A stretch of 64,000 nucleotides of DNA, from NCBI GenBank assembly GCA_947184155.2, contig CAMXCT020001825.1, positions 20,001 to 84,000 of the forward strand, written 5' to 3'. The position numbers and the translations under genes were made by a program. The first letter of the stretch is position 1; each line of letters starts with the position of its first letter. Below are positions 25,501 to 36,229 of this stretch, one piece after another. A model generated the notes under the pieces. It made no database searches. It was not told where the DNA came from and saw only the letters and a list, made by a program, of their open reading frames with translations. This stretch comes from Cladocopium goreaui. Taxonomy: Eukaryota > Sar > Dinophyceae > Suessiales > Symbiodiniaceae.

Positions 25501-26567
25501 GACCTCCTGGGAACTGGGCTGTCCGCAGATCGCAGGAGCGACTGGTGGATTTCAGTGGGTTTTCAGCATGGATTTGGTCCGTTTTTGTAGGGTAAAACCT
25601 CTGGTAAACATACAAAAAACTATGGAAAATCACCATTTTTCATGGGAAAACTCACTATAAATGGCCATTTTCAATAGCTATGTTGACATAACCAGAGGGT
25701 AAAACCTGGGAAAATGATGGAAAAACCTGGGAAAATGGAGAAAAGAAGTGGAGAAAATGGAGTCTACAGCGCAATGTTGCTGGTTTCATTCTTGTGTTCT
25801 TGAAGCAAAACATGTAGTTGTGAGGAGGTTAGTGAAAAATGGGATGAGTCAGTCTTCCTATTACAATTGGGAGGATAATCAGCAACAACCACTATCAATG
25901 GATTGAGGTGTTTAGATATGTTCAACTATAGGAACGATATCCTCAATGATGACTTTGATATTTTTGAAGGGGGAACCACCAGAGGCCTCAAGATGAATTT
26001 TTGTGATCGGAAGTGACTGCCAGTTCCAACGTGGGCCTTTCCCAAAAGGGGAACGATGGCGGGTCCCATTCCATTCTTCGACCATCTTCGGGTGATGCAA
26101 CTGCCATGATGCCATCCCAGGACCACTACAGAGCCAGACGCAGGCGAAGGGAAAAGTCCCTTTTTCGACTCCCTGTGTGTCTTCAGGTGTTTGAACAATT
26201 TGAACACCTGCAAATTTGCCCAACTGTTGGATTCTTCCCTGAAGACAAAAAAAATCTATGCAGTTTGCTCCAGTTGTTGAGATATTTGGAAGCGAAGAAC
26301 GACCCAACAACTTGCCAAATACAGTGTAAGATCACGCAAAGACAAAGGTGGTACATGGTAGCCAAAATCCAAGCATGGGATGTAGAAGTAGCCAGTATAT
26401 CACTAGTATATCACAGTATATCCCAGGAATTTCAGGGAAAGACGTGAAAATTTCACCTTGGTGAAATCTGGCTGGCTTTCCGGCAGGTCAAATCAAGAAT
26501 ATCTTCAAATGGCCCAACAGGCACGGAGTATCTCGGGCACTGGCTGTGTACTGCTTTTTTTCACTGA
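16519..26567 (+). CDS. Multi-exon Arg-Ser-rich (RS-domain-like) protein gene
   Basis: RS/RD dipeptide tracts are typical of splicing-associated and other nuclear proteins; no RRM is visible, so the exact role is unknown. Likely exons: 16519-about 16540 (RSHHEGQ), 16630-16684 (YRRSSRAASREARR), 17081-about 17170 (RRRAFDSRDRDRSGERR), 17901-17999 (FRRDRSRGPG), 18743-18845 (RDRYDYRDRSRSRSYRRS), 19190-19225 (SERLPSRWSP), 22045-22105 (DRWSPR), possibly 23814-23950, 25461-about 25549 (RRSRSSSRTDAGPPG), 26121-26186 (DHYRARRRRREKS) and 26487-26567 with a TGA. Phases agree for 18743/19190 and 26121/26487. GT donors occur at 18846, 19226 and 26187, and a GC donor at 22106. Seeing RS-rich frames in separate islands on one strand is the main evidence. 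Several exons are probably missing, the N-terminus is unknown, and more than one gene could be involved. Confidence 0.55.
17199..17311. repeat. Palindromic MITE-like element, family F
   Basis: TATGGGTATGTCTGAAAATG at the left and ATTTTCAGACACACCCATA at the right are inverted relatives. The core contains GGGGTATACCCCC. A half copy with GGGTTTGTCTGAAAATGGGA is near 38598. Confidence 0.6.
17312..17580. repeat. AT-rich microsatellite tract
   Basis: TA runs, then a long stretch of TTATTATTG/TTATTACTA triplets at about 17395-17575. It lies in an intron of the RS-rich gene. Confidence 0.85.
18055..18545. repeat. Diffuse repeat of GACATTCTATCTG-like words
   Basis: Words such as TTTGACATTCT, TCTGGCATTCT and TCTGACATT recur many times with irregular spacing. 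It lies upstream of the 18743 exon. It looks like a decayed minisatellite. Confidence 0.55.
19831..21612. repeat. 11-bp satellite array
   Basis: Tandem units of the form YAACCAYAGRT (main variants TAACCATAGAT, CAACCATAGAT and CAACCACAGGT; a later subset uses CAGCCATAGAT). The array spans 1782 bp, exactly 162 x 11, so the unit register is kept from end to end. The order of variants is not random: blocks of three or four units recur, giving higher-order periods. It lies between exons of the RS-rich gene. Confidence 0.95.
22690..22793. repeat. MITE family A, complete copy
   Basis: A 104-bp palindrome, TACCCTCTGGTAATTTAAC to GTTAAATTACCAGAGGGTA. TGATTGATAT occurs on both sides (directly at the left end, three bases away at the right end). 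Confidence 0.85.
23449..23575. repeat. Palindromic MITE-like element, family D
   Basis: The left end CTGGCTGGCGCTTTC and right end AAAACCACCAACCAG are inverted relatives. The interior shares AACTCCATCATTTTTCA with the copy at 29085. Confidence 0.55.
24473..24531. repeat. MITE family A, internally deleted copy
   Basis: Only 59 bp: TACCCTCTGGTTATTTAA joined directly to the right half TTAAATAACCAGATGGTA. Confidence 0.75.
25285..25430. repeat. 10-12-bp tandem repeat ATAGATTTCC
   Basis: About 13 units of CATAGATTTC with CATATAGATTGC variants. On the minus strand it gives a spurious repeated protein frame. Confidence 0.9.
25591..25701. repeat. MITE family A, complete copy
   Basis: A palindromic copy with changed left end AAAACCTCTGGTAAACATAC and right end TATGTTGACATAACCAGAGGGTA. 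GGTAAAACC is present on both outer sides. Confidence 0.75.
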
Positions 26568-26804
26568 TTTCGCTAGCTGAAAGTGCCAATTTCACACTGA
26601 GTTTTACAGACATATGACACATCCGAAAACCATTGCTCATCTCACAGAATTGGATGACGGGAAAATTTACAGGAAACATATGACAGGGCTGTACCGATTC
26701 CAAGCCCACTTCATTCATGTTGTGATTGTTGCCATAGCGCTTTTTCCTGCGTCGGACGCGAATTTCCATCACCCAAGATGCACTGATCGCAGTGACAGCA
26801 ATGA

Positions 26805-29800
26805 ATGATGCTTTCCCAAGGATTTCCGGCCACTTTTTTGGTGATTTGGTGTGTCCAAGCCACCCTGGCCCTGGGTTTGTCGTTGCTGGGGTGTCCTTCA
26901 GATGCGGCCCAGAGATCTGCATCGCAAACACGGATGGAACGGCTGTTCTTGAACTTGAGGGAACGTGGACCCGGGGGACCCCGACCTCGGAGACCTGAAG
27001 AACCCAGTGATGAAGAACTCTACTCCTGGCTATCGATGCTGATGGACGAAAATTCTGGAACTTCGGGGCTGATTCATGAGCCGACGGAAGCGACCGGTTA
27101 CGCCACCTCCCATCATCCCTTACCATGCGCACCGGGAATTTTCACCACCGAACTCCTACAGTTCCTGTGGATGTGGAAGACACAATCTGCTACGGAAGAG
27201 GTGAAGCAGTTGGTCACACAAAGTGATCGACACTGGGCGTTTCTACGCATCAGTCCCTGGATGAACGTCTTGAAGTTGGGATACCTGGATGTTTGTTGAT
27301 TTGCTGAAGCTTAATTTATGTCATTTTGCCATTAATTGCTACCACTACTTGGGATTTGTTGTTTTTCTAGGAACATCACATTACATGGCTGAGATATACT
27401 ACTTTCTCATGGCTCCCTGGCTCCCCATGGAGGTTTCCATAACATGGGAGTACCCACAAATCATCCATTTTGATAAACATGTCCATATGTTTAAACCATC
27501 CAGCTATTGGGGATCCGCCATGACTATATATGGAACCTCCCATATGTTTTATGACGTTCCCCAAGGATATGGATCTACCTTTGCAGCGGGCCACGAACTT
27601 TGCACCTTGGTCCCAGCACCTCCTGAAGCAATGGATCTGGAAAGCGCTGCCAGGCGGTTTCATGCTGCGTGGCCGGGGTCAACCACTACGGAGGCTGGGG
27701 CAAATGGGGATAGCCCAACTGGCAGTCGTTTCTTAGAAATCAGTGGATCAACAGGATCAATATTGAATCCTCGGCCATCAGCTTCACATGACACGACCAT
27801 CTCATGATATTTGATGATATTGCCACCTGTGTTCCCAGATGTTCCCAGACGTTCCCAGGCCATTCCAGGCCTTTCGCCAGGCCACGATCTTCAAACAGTT
27901 CCACGTCTTGACCGCCGTCGACTACCGCAGCTGCGCGAAAGGCCGTCGCTGTCAGCGCTGGCTGCATCGCCGCTTCGTGGAGTTGGCCCTACGGCAGCCC
28001 TTCGCCTGCGGCGTGGTCTGCCGCTATGCCGCGGCCTTCGCGTACTTGGCCCAAGCGCTGACAGACAACAGGGGCAGAACGAGATGGTTGAGGCACCTGG
28101 ATCTTGCGATTTTGTGTTTTGAACATTTGGATGGTTTAGGAGAGTTTTGGGTGTTCAGGGCCTTTTCTGGACATTTGGGTGATTTTTTTTGGGGTATACT
28201 TGAAGCCCATAAGCAGGATTGGAATGGATTTGATCAGTTTTTTTGAGGAAATGGTCCGAAGATCAAGAAAAGTTGGTGGAGGATGCTCAGGCGCAAATCC
28301 TATTGGCGGATGGCATTTTCTATACACTGCTGGGGCCACAACAGGTGCAATTGACCTGTTCCTTGACGCGAAGCTTTCCAATTTTCAGCTTGCTGGCACG
28401 ACTGGCCGGGATTCCAATGTCTTTGGGAGATTCCAAAGAAGATCCGAGAGATGAAACTGCTGAAACTGCTGAAACTGCGACAATTCCAGCACTGAAGGTG
28501 CCCAATCAGCCACCACCACCAACTTTGGCCAAACTCTGTGATCAAATCGACCAGTGGCCGCCACTTCAAAGGTTGACTGCTCAAGGTGCAATGGCTGTAT
28601 ATTCCATGCTACAAAGTCTTGGAAGTCTGTTGGATGAGTTCCAAATAAAATGGTGGATGTCTTCCGGGGCTTTGTTGGGTACGCTGCGAAATGGTGGCAT
28701 GTTGCCCCAAGATTGTGATGTGGATATAGCCATCTGGCGACCAGATGCTCATGAAATGTTATCTCCCAAGTTCCAGGCTGCACTGGCTGCAGCGGGGCTG
28801 GTGTCGTTTCATATGCCTATCTATTTCCAGTACCGTTGCTGCTTTTGGTTTCAGAAAAGCTTACATTTGAGGTTTCATGTTTTAAACCTTCCCATCCCTG
28901 CAAAGTGGTAGTGGGAAGACTCATGAATCTACGGGAGACTTCCCTGCTTACACCTTGCATTTTTTTCAGACATATCGTCAATCCTAGTCCTAGCTTAGAA
29001 TGGTGATGCAGACCACACCCACTAACTATCATTTTGCTGGTGAACATTCCATGTTTGTTAGTTAACACATGTTAATACATCACTGGTTGGTGCTTTGGAC
29101 CATTTTTCATTGTTCCATATATTGGGAATTTCATAATCCCAACTGACTTTCACTAACTCCATCATTTTTCAGAGGGGTGGCGAGCTCAACCACCAACCAG
29201 ATCATCAATGATCATCATACATCCTTTCTTCTTGTTGAATATTCTGACGAAGATCCTAGAGATCTGATTCCGACAGCAGACCAGGTTTCTGCTTGGTGCA
29301 AGTCCCGGCAGCAGCAGATCGCCGCAGCGTCCAGGGCGGCTTGGCCTGTCATCTGCCCTATGTGGATGCACACCTGGCTGATGTGGCGGAAGAGGGTCGC
29401 TGGCATTACATTCATCGTACTGACCTGCAATATGCCCACAGTTTTCCCTTGAAAGGTGGGGGTTGGATGGGCTGGATGGGGCTGGATGGGGTTGGATGGG
29501 GTTGGATGGGGTTAGGGAGCTGGAAACTCGGCACAAAATGATGAACGGTGATGAAAGATGGAGATGAAGTGGCCAGAAAATGGATCGAAAAGGCAACAAA
29601 AACATACAAAAACATGATCGATCATCAAAGTTTTGAAGTGGTATTCAATCTACTTCAATGTAGTTCGAACATGTTAGAAGCCAAAAAACATCAAAACAAC
29701 GAAGTGAAGTGGATCTATATAAATGGTCAAAATAAGTGCCTTGTGCCACCGGCCTTCCAGGCATCTTGGGCTCCCAGAAGAGGGACCTGCGTCAACGGCG

Positions 29801-30316
29801 CTTCTTTGGGGATGCGAAGGTGTGGATTCCAAACCTGCCGCAGAGCGAGGAATATTTGAACAAAGTCTACGGAGAAGATTCTGGCTGAGTTTTTTTTTTG
29901 GAAATCCTCTTAAGAGATTTTTTCAGGGTTTAAGTTGCTGGTGTTTAAGTTGATGTTTCAATTCTTTTGGCGGGCCGTTTTTGTTTTCATCCAAGATGGT
30001 GTCCGTAGTATCTGGTGATATCAGGTGTATCAGACCAGGTGGAAACCACCCCCTGAAGATCCCTGAAGTCCCGAAGGTGTAAACGGAATGATTCGTTGGC
30101 GAAACGTCCTGCACCGTGATTTTTCAAATGAAAGATCAGGATTGGAGGAAAGTCCTGCGCGGGCGTCATGGAGCAATGATCCATAACCTCAGCGCGGGCG
30201 AGAGCTTTTGGGGAATGATCGCGCGACCCACTGGCCCCCTACGGGATGTCATTCGAGAGCATCTTGATGGTGGAATGGGGGCTATGCCCTCTGGTAAACT
30301 AACAGTTTGCTATTGA
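26805..30316 (+). CDS. LicD/fukutin-family nucleotidyltransferase-like membrane protein
   Basis: LicD/fukutin-family enzymes transfer phosphocholine or sugar-phosphate groups onto glycans; in eukaryotes many act in the Golgi. Probable exons: 26805-about 27288, 27566-about 27725, 27869-about 28070, about 28261-28820, 29285-29455, 29761-29876 and 30140-about 30275. The first exon has a hydrophobic segment near residues 9-29, a likely signal anchor. The catalytic-type motif is at about 28660-28735: WWMSSGALLGTLRNGG followed by QDCDVDIAIW, the G-LLG-R-G and D-D-D-I pattern of the family. Exon 29285 gives YVDAHL and HSFPLK, and exon 29761 gives KVWIPNLPQSEEYLNKVYGE, which joins in phase to DWRKVLRGRHG at 30140, the family's YGxDW ending. 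That last joint needs a GA donor (29877). The 29285/29761 joint uses a GT donor (29456). The C-terminal end runs into a MITE at 30284, so the stop is uncertain. Confidence 0.75.
27435..27542. repeat. Palindromic MITE-like element, family C
   Basis: ATGGAGGTTTCCATAACATG at the left and TATATGGAACCTCCCATAT at the right, with CATCCAGCTATTGGGGA inside as in the 34291 copy. It lies in the intron before the 27566 exon. Confidence 0.55.
29085..29207. repeat. Palindromic MITE-like element, family D
   Basis: CACTGGTTGGTGCTTTGG at the left and AACCACCAACCAGAT at the right. It contains CATCATTTTTCAG near its right end. It lies in the intron before the 29285 exon. Confidence 0.6.
29457..29516. repeat. 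GGATGGGGTT tandem repeat
   Basis: About five copies of a 10-11-bp unit (GGATGGGGTT/GGATGGGGCT) starting just inside the intron that follows exon 29285-29455. Confidence 0.85.
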
Positions 30317-30387
30317 AAATGGCCATTTATAGTGGATTTACCCATTAATAGCATGGTGATTTTCCATGGTTAAATTACCAGAGGGTA
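30284..30387. repeat. MITE family A, copy next to the LicD-like gene end
   Basis: TATGCCCTCTGGTAAACTAAC to TTAAATTACCAGAGGGTATA. The reading frame of the last LicD-like exon runs into this element and stops at a TGA inside it. Confidence 0.8.
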
Positions 30388-30923
30388 TAAGATATTTTCA
30401 AGATCCAATGGAAACCCGAAGCATGAGATTTCACAGGTCGGCCATAGGATGATTTGCAGGTGAATGAATGATGAATCGCAGTGTTTTCTGGTCATTACAA
30501 GTCATTAGGTACTACAGGAAATTTGAAGTGTTCATGACTTTCAGTGCCAGGTTGGATCTTGTTGACTTGCCATGTTGGGTTCTGGACATCGGTTTCATTG
30601 CTGATGAATTCTCAACAGTGTCTTAAATACCCAGAATATCCAAGATACCGAGAACAGTGTCTTAAACTAGATCCCGGTATTAACTAGATACCGAGAACAG
30701 TGTCAATAAATGGTGGTGAATTATTGGATCCCCAGAGCCTTCAGCTGGTGGTGAATGATTTCCGAGGCAAAAACTCATCGGAAACTTATTGCCCGGAGCT
30801 GCTGTGACCTGCAGCCATGACTGCGACCATGACTGACAGCGGAAAAGCTGCTGTTTGAACACTTGAAGTGACTTGGTTTGTCGAGGTCCCGTAGGTCCTA
30901 GGCCCTAGGTTTGGAAATGGGGG

Positions 30924-31027
30924 TACCCTCTGGTAATTTAACGTAGCTATTGAAAATGGCCATTTATAGTGAGTTTTCCCATAAAAAATGGTGATTTTCC
31001 ATAGTTATGTTAGTTTACCAGAGGGTA
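30924..31027. repeat. MITE family A, complete copy
   Basis: A 104-bp palindrome, TACCCTCTGGTAATTTAACG to TTAGTTTACCAGAGGGTA. Confidence 0.85.
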
Positions 31028-31433
31028 TATACATTGTATATGCCAGGAATAGCCAAAAAAACTTCGAATAGGAAAGAGGTGCACCACAGAAGCATCAGAA
31101 GCATCAACCAGTGACATGGAGGCCTTAGGTAGCGCCAGCGATCGCAGGCAGCCATGATGAGATTTATGCCTCATCCAGGATATATGGTCCTAAACTCAGC
31201 TGCAGTGGAAGTTTGCGACATGTCATGACATGTCCAATCTAGGCATCTCTAGGCATCTCTAGGGATCTCTAGGGCTTTTCCAGCATTCTGCTTGGGGTTC
31301 TGACCGATGTTGGGGGATGCCATATTGCGAACCCATGACCAATGATGAAATCCAACTAAGCTTTGGATTTTTTTTGGGGATCCATGGCCCAATCCATGAC
31401 GTACAATGAATGGCTTAAAAGGCATCAGAACAT

Positions 31434-31545
31434 ATGGAGGTTTCCTAAGTCGTGGGGGTACCCCTAGTCATCATCCATTTTCATGGGATTTTCCATTATA
31501 AACCATCCACTTTGGGGATCCCCCATGTATGGACCCCCCCCATGT
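31434..31545. repeat. Palindromic MITE-like element, family C
   Basis: ATATGGAGGTTTCCTAAGTC at the left, GGGTACCCCTAGTCATCATC inside, and a weak inverted right end near GGGATCCCCCATGTATGG. Confidence 0.5.
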
Positions 31546-31560
31546 TGATAACCCTCAAGT

Positions 31561-31664
31561 TACCCTCTGGAAATTTAACATAGCTATTGAAAATGACCAT
31601 TAATAGTGGATTTTCCCATTAAAAATTGTGTTTTTCCATAGTTCTGTTAGTTTACCAGAGGGTA
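31561..31664. repeat. MITE family A, complete copy
   Basis: A 104-bp palindrome, TACCCTCTGGAAATTTAAC to GTTAGTTTACCAGAGGGTA. Confidence 0.85.
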
Positions 31665-31699
31665 TATCAGAAGTCAACCGTGTTTTCCTCGGCCCTGAG

Positions 31700-32048
31700 G
31701 CCATGATGGCCTCACAACAGATGGGAATGATGTCGATGCTCGACATGAAAAACCACCAGCGGTTCAGCGGTCAGTAGAAGGTTTCACCTAAACATCAGGT
31801 GAACAGCAATTCTTTATTTGTTGGTTAATGATGGTTAATCATTGGTTAACATGGGTGAATGAACATCAGTAACCTCCATAAAGATCATAAAAGATAGAAC
31901 ATTGCAAAATCCTACTGAAAATAACCATCATTTCTATACAAAATTCTATCTTTTTGGGGGGTTTCATTTACGTCAGATTTTTTGGGCGATTTCAGGCCAC
32001 AGATGATGGGGATGCAGGCTCCCAGATGGGCCAAAAAATCTGCGACAG
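31700..32048 (+). CDS. Met/Gln-rich exon pair, function unknown
   Basis: Exon 31700-31758 encodes MMASQQMGMMSMLDMKNH after an AG/G acceptor. With a GC donor (31759-31760) it joins in phase to an exon starting at 31996 that continues QMMGMQAPRWAKKS. A later piece ending at 32933 (ERNLMGMIG, then a GTGAGT donor) has the same flavour and may belong to the same gene. Low-complexity Met-rich composition does not identify a family. Exon 31996 is also open in another, less Met-rich frame (ICDRLALKHSGGMVMANVL), so the phase is only a preference. Confidence 0.4.
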
Positions 32049-32149
32049 GCTGGCACTGAAACACAGTGGTGGAATGGTCATGGCCAATGTATTGAGATGT
32101 AAACTAGGTTTTGTATCGTAAACAGTAAACTCTTTGTTCCAGTGTATCA

Positions 32150-32500
32150 TAAGACATATATTGTATAATATATAATATATATATAATTATATATATATAT
32201 ATTGTATAATAAATATAATATATATATATTTATATTATAGCCAAGAAATTTTGATCTTCTGACGGCAATTCTTGACATTTGGCCGTCACTGAATTTCGGG
32301 CTAGTCCCAGTAGAGGCAGATCCTCCAGCAGCGACAGTTGGTACCTCAGAAATCTGCCCTGAGACCAGCCATAGCCCTGGGTTGATTGGTTATATGATAG
32401 CCAGTGGATAGTAACCATGAGGAAAATAGAACATATGGTTATATGATACTATGGTTATATATATATATGATTATATGATATATATATATAATGATTGATA
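32150..32500. repeat. TA-rich microsatellite patches
   Basis: ATATAATATATA-type runs at about 32155-32240 and 32450-32495, flanking non-repetitive sequence that shows no gene. Confidence 0.8.
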
Positions 32501-32705
32501 TCTACCTGGTTTATTGACGTTTATTGGGGATTTCATGAAGTAACTGATACTGATAGGGATGCGATATCAACCAGTGCAATGCGATAGGGCAATGGCAAAA
32601 TCGTCCAGATTTTGGCCCCCTGTGGCCCACCAGGGATTGGCTCCGACATATTTCATGTTGGGGACGTTGTACAATGTTGTACATGTTCACCCAAAAAGTG
32701 ACCCT

Positions 32706-32811
32706 TACCCTCTGGTAAACTAACATAGCTATTGAACATGGCCATGTATAGTGGATTTACTCGTTGAAAATGGTGATTTTCCATAGTTCTGTTATAGTTT
32801 ACCAGAGGGTA
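32706..32811. repeat. MITE family A, complete copy
   Basis: A 106-bp palindrome, TACCCTCTGGTAAACTAAC to TTATAGTTTACCAGAGGGTA, inserted next to a TA run. Confidence 0.85.
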
Positions 32812-33034
32812 TATATATATACATACACATTAATAACATCAATAGTTATGCACATACATGATCATACATGCATTTGACCACACATGACCCCGTTCGAACG
32901 GAACCTCATGGGAATGATTGGTGAGTGTTTTCCAGTCCCGACGGCTGGTTTTTTAATGTATCAAAACTCGCCATCCCAATAGATCAATAGATCCCATGCA
33001 GTCACAATGTATGGCCAGCTTATATTTCGCTTAT

Positions 33035-33134
33035 ATGGAGGTTTCCATGGTCATGGGGGACCCCAAAGTGGATGTTTTTTTTGAGGGAAAATCCCATTCA
33101 AATGGGGTAGCCCTATTTTAGGAAACCTCTATAT
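33035..33134. repeat. Palindromic MITE-like element, family C
   Basis: ATATGGAGGTTTCCATGGTC at the left and TAGGAAACCTCTATATG at the right; the ends are inverted relatives. Confidence 0.6.
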
Positions 33135-36100
33135 GTACACATTTAACACTCACATCACTCACTAACCGCTAGCCACCTCATTTTCTTTCAGTCACATACA
33201 TGTGCAAACATTTTTGGCGCGATTGAGTGTCTCCAAAGCGTCGCAAGTGCTGGTAAAAAAAAGTGTTTGACTACTATTCGGAACACAGAAATCACTGAAA
33301 CAAGAAATGGCGCGCCACACGTACTGACCCCATTACTGAGCGAAACAGAGGGACTTCGCGAACGTTGGCGAACGTTGGTGTTTTCATCCAATATCCATCC
33401 ATTATCCATCCATCCATGGGTGAATTCCTGATGTTTCAGAGTGATTGGATGGCCATAGGATGGCTTTTTTAAACTCCTAAGTCGCGGAGCGAAGTTTTTG
33501 CGACTTGATAAGGTTACAGTAGCAGCAGCTCGGGTCAGCAACGCCTTCTGCCGGGAGGAGTTTTTTTTTTGCATGGTGGGACAAGCAACAAACAAAGAAA
33601 GGTACAAAATGATCCCGTTCCCCCTAAATGGTCCCAAATAAGTGTAATTTCCCTATGCTATCCCTATGCTTAACCATGGTTTCTAGGGGGTGTCTAATGT
33701 TAGGGGGGAATCAACTACTGTTGCAAAACAAATCGGTGTTTCTGGTGGTTCGGCAAGGACAAAAACCAGAAAAATGACGGGATTCTCAAGGGAAAGCACT
33801 GGTTTTGGGATTCACGATGACCTCTGATGGGTTTGGCTGTGTTTTGACCGAACATGTTTCAACTACAGTATCAATTGCAATGGTAAGCCTAGTCTAGATC
33901 AACTTCAAAGAATTTTGCCAGACGGACGGAATTTTATTGATTATCCAATTCATGATTCAACAAAAATCATCCGAATCAATCAACTGATCTGGATGCAAAA
34001 ACCATGGTCTGCATGGTCTGATACAGATGTTCCCTTAAACTACTCTAATGTGGGTAAAACAATAACAATAAACCATCCCCCAGTCCCAGTCATCACCATT
34101 TTTTGGTTGGTGGTATGGTTACCATTCCCAGGAAAATGGATGGTGTATGATTGTTTTAGCCAGTCGAATCCAGTGAACCTTCACCGCGGTGGAGATGATT
34201 CAGCGCAGGAACGATGTTTCCAGTACCTCCTCCACTACCTGCTGGACCTGATGTTGAGGTCCTGACAGCTGTTGCTCCTAACAGGAATGTCTGGAGGTTT
34301 CCGTTTCGTCATAGGGCTACCCCTAGTCATCATCCATTTCAATAGGATGTTGATTCTACACATTTCTACACCATCCAGCTATTGGGGTACCACCCTTTAT
34401 CGAAACCCTTCAGATAAGATTTATTTAGAGCAAATGATCGCGAACGTAATGATAAACAATGGATTTTTGAGGATGTGTGATGGAATTGTGGGGTTCCGAG
34501 ACACTCCCATATTGATGTGTCCAACCTTCAGTACTACCTCTATCACGATGCTATTCCAACACTAAATTGATAACCATGACCGCGGACTCAGCGTATCTTT
34601 CAACATCCAAATACCCCCAACAAAAATACATGGCTGAACATCCATTGATACCCCAGACCCAATGGCTGCTCTCCCAAGCCCCTGTCGGTTGATGGGTTTT
34701 TGGGGTGGACCACCCAGTGGGATTATGGTGATACGGCCCGGAACGGCCGATATTTTTCAGCGATAGCCCTCGATTGGGCGGTTGTTCTGATACATGGTAT
34801 GGTTGCCTTCACATCTCCCAGATGAAATCATGAATTTCTCAGATGTTGATATTTCATGATATTTCTACATAGAGCCACAGATTGCCCATAGGTAATCATA
34901 GGTGCCACGGGTTGCCCATTGCCCAAAAGCCTGCAATTGTCCGTGCCAGGGCTTTCTGAGAGACCACACTTTAGAGGCAGAGGTGTGCTATAAACCTGAC
35001 ACGTGTTGACAGTTGACCAGTTGATTCATAAAATCTTAAGATTGGGTAATCATCCATAATCATCCTAAAAATCGCCAACATTCCTAGTTTCTGAGGGAAT
35101 TGTCAAGCAATTTGCGTAGATTTGATGTTTTGTTTGTGATTGGGAGAATTTTTGGTACTGGTACTGGATATCCAAAGACATATTGGTATGTAAAGATTTG
35201 ATGATTGTGTCTCAGAAAATCCCCTGGCTCATCAAACAGCAAATCATTTGTGGTCATTTGTTTGGAAGTTTCATCGCTTGGATGTCACGCGCTTTAAATT
35301 TTGCCATGCGAAAGGATGGGTCCTGGGAAGTCCTGGGTGCAAAAACTCCCAGAATTGGTTTGTGCGAAGCACAGGAAGGTTTGGATGGTGAAAACATGTG
35401 AAAACCTAGGGGTTTTCATGGTTTTCAACTCATGCACTTGGAACCCCCCTCATTTTTCCAGCTTGGGAGTTCCGGGCTTCTGCTTCCAGCTCGGCCCCTA
35501 TAGGCCTCTGCAGCTTCAGTGGATCACATTTTGCTCCGATGAAAATTGGCCAACTGAAACAGAATACGTAGTCTGATGATGTTTGATTCAGCCAACTGAA
35601 AATGAACTAAATCCCATTCTGAATGTATCCGTTATTTACATGTCATCAGTGAGACTTTCTTCCAAAGAAACGTGAAACGACCCATTTTGCATACCATCGC
35701 TGCCATGGGGCGCAAACGCCATGCGATTGGGGCACCAGGGGATGATACAGTGCCATCCTCGGGGCCTAGGGCAATAGAGAACCACCATTTTGGATGGCTT
35801 GTTTTTTTCCAGGATGCCAATGATCCTTGCATAATGGCTTCATATAGTTTCCAGTGATTTTTTTTGGGAAACTGATTTGGAATTTTTGGAATTTTGGGGT
35901 TACCATCTTGTCCACCTTATTGAAGTGAAACCAATTCCAAGCCCACACCACTTTGATCCAAGTGGGGACATACATCTCCGAACCACATCTGAAGATCGAC
36001 CGCCAAACATTTCCATTTAACATCTGGTCCCTGTTTTTTTTGGGATTAGAGATGATTGTGAATGTAGGTAATGCTTATATGAATTTTATGATTATGGTAT

Positions 36101-36229
36101 ATTATGATTATTTTAGCCCTAGAAATGGGATTTTCGGATTTTTTCTGAACCTAATCTGATTTTCACTCATAGATGGTATGGATTTGGAGATTTTCCCCCT
36201 GAGATTTCCAGGACTTGTTCCCCCCAGGT
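33135..36229. other. 3-kb stretch with no confident gene
   Basis: A family C element is at about 34291-34408. Weak plus-strand exon candidates lie at about 34165-34270, 35462-35520 and 35813-35857 (DANDPCIMAS after a TTCCAG acceptor, reminiscent of an ankyrin loop). None can be joined to a neighbour in phase, and the minus-strand frame 33188-33637 has no recognisable motif. Confidence 0.4.

Larger units (their letters stand above)
30388..31699. other. Intergenic stretch with two MITEs
   Basis: No gene seen. MITE family A copies are at 30924-31027 and 31561-31664, and a family C copy is at about 31434-31545. GAGAACAGTGTC repeats near 30651 and 30691. Confidence 0.45.

Noticed and set aside
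25172..25636. 154-codon minus-strand open frame
   Set aside because: Half is the ATAGATTTCC tandem repeat, and the other half is antisense to an RS-rich plus-strand exon.
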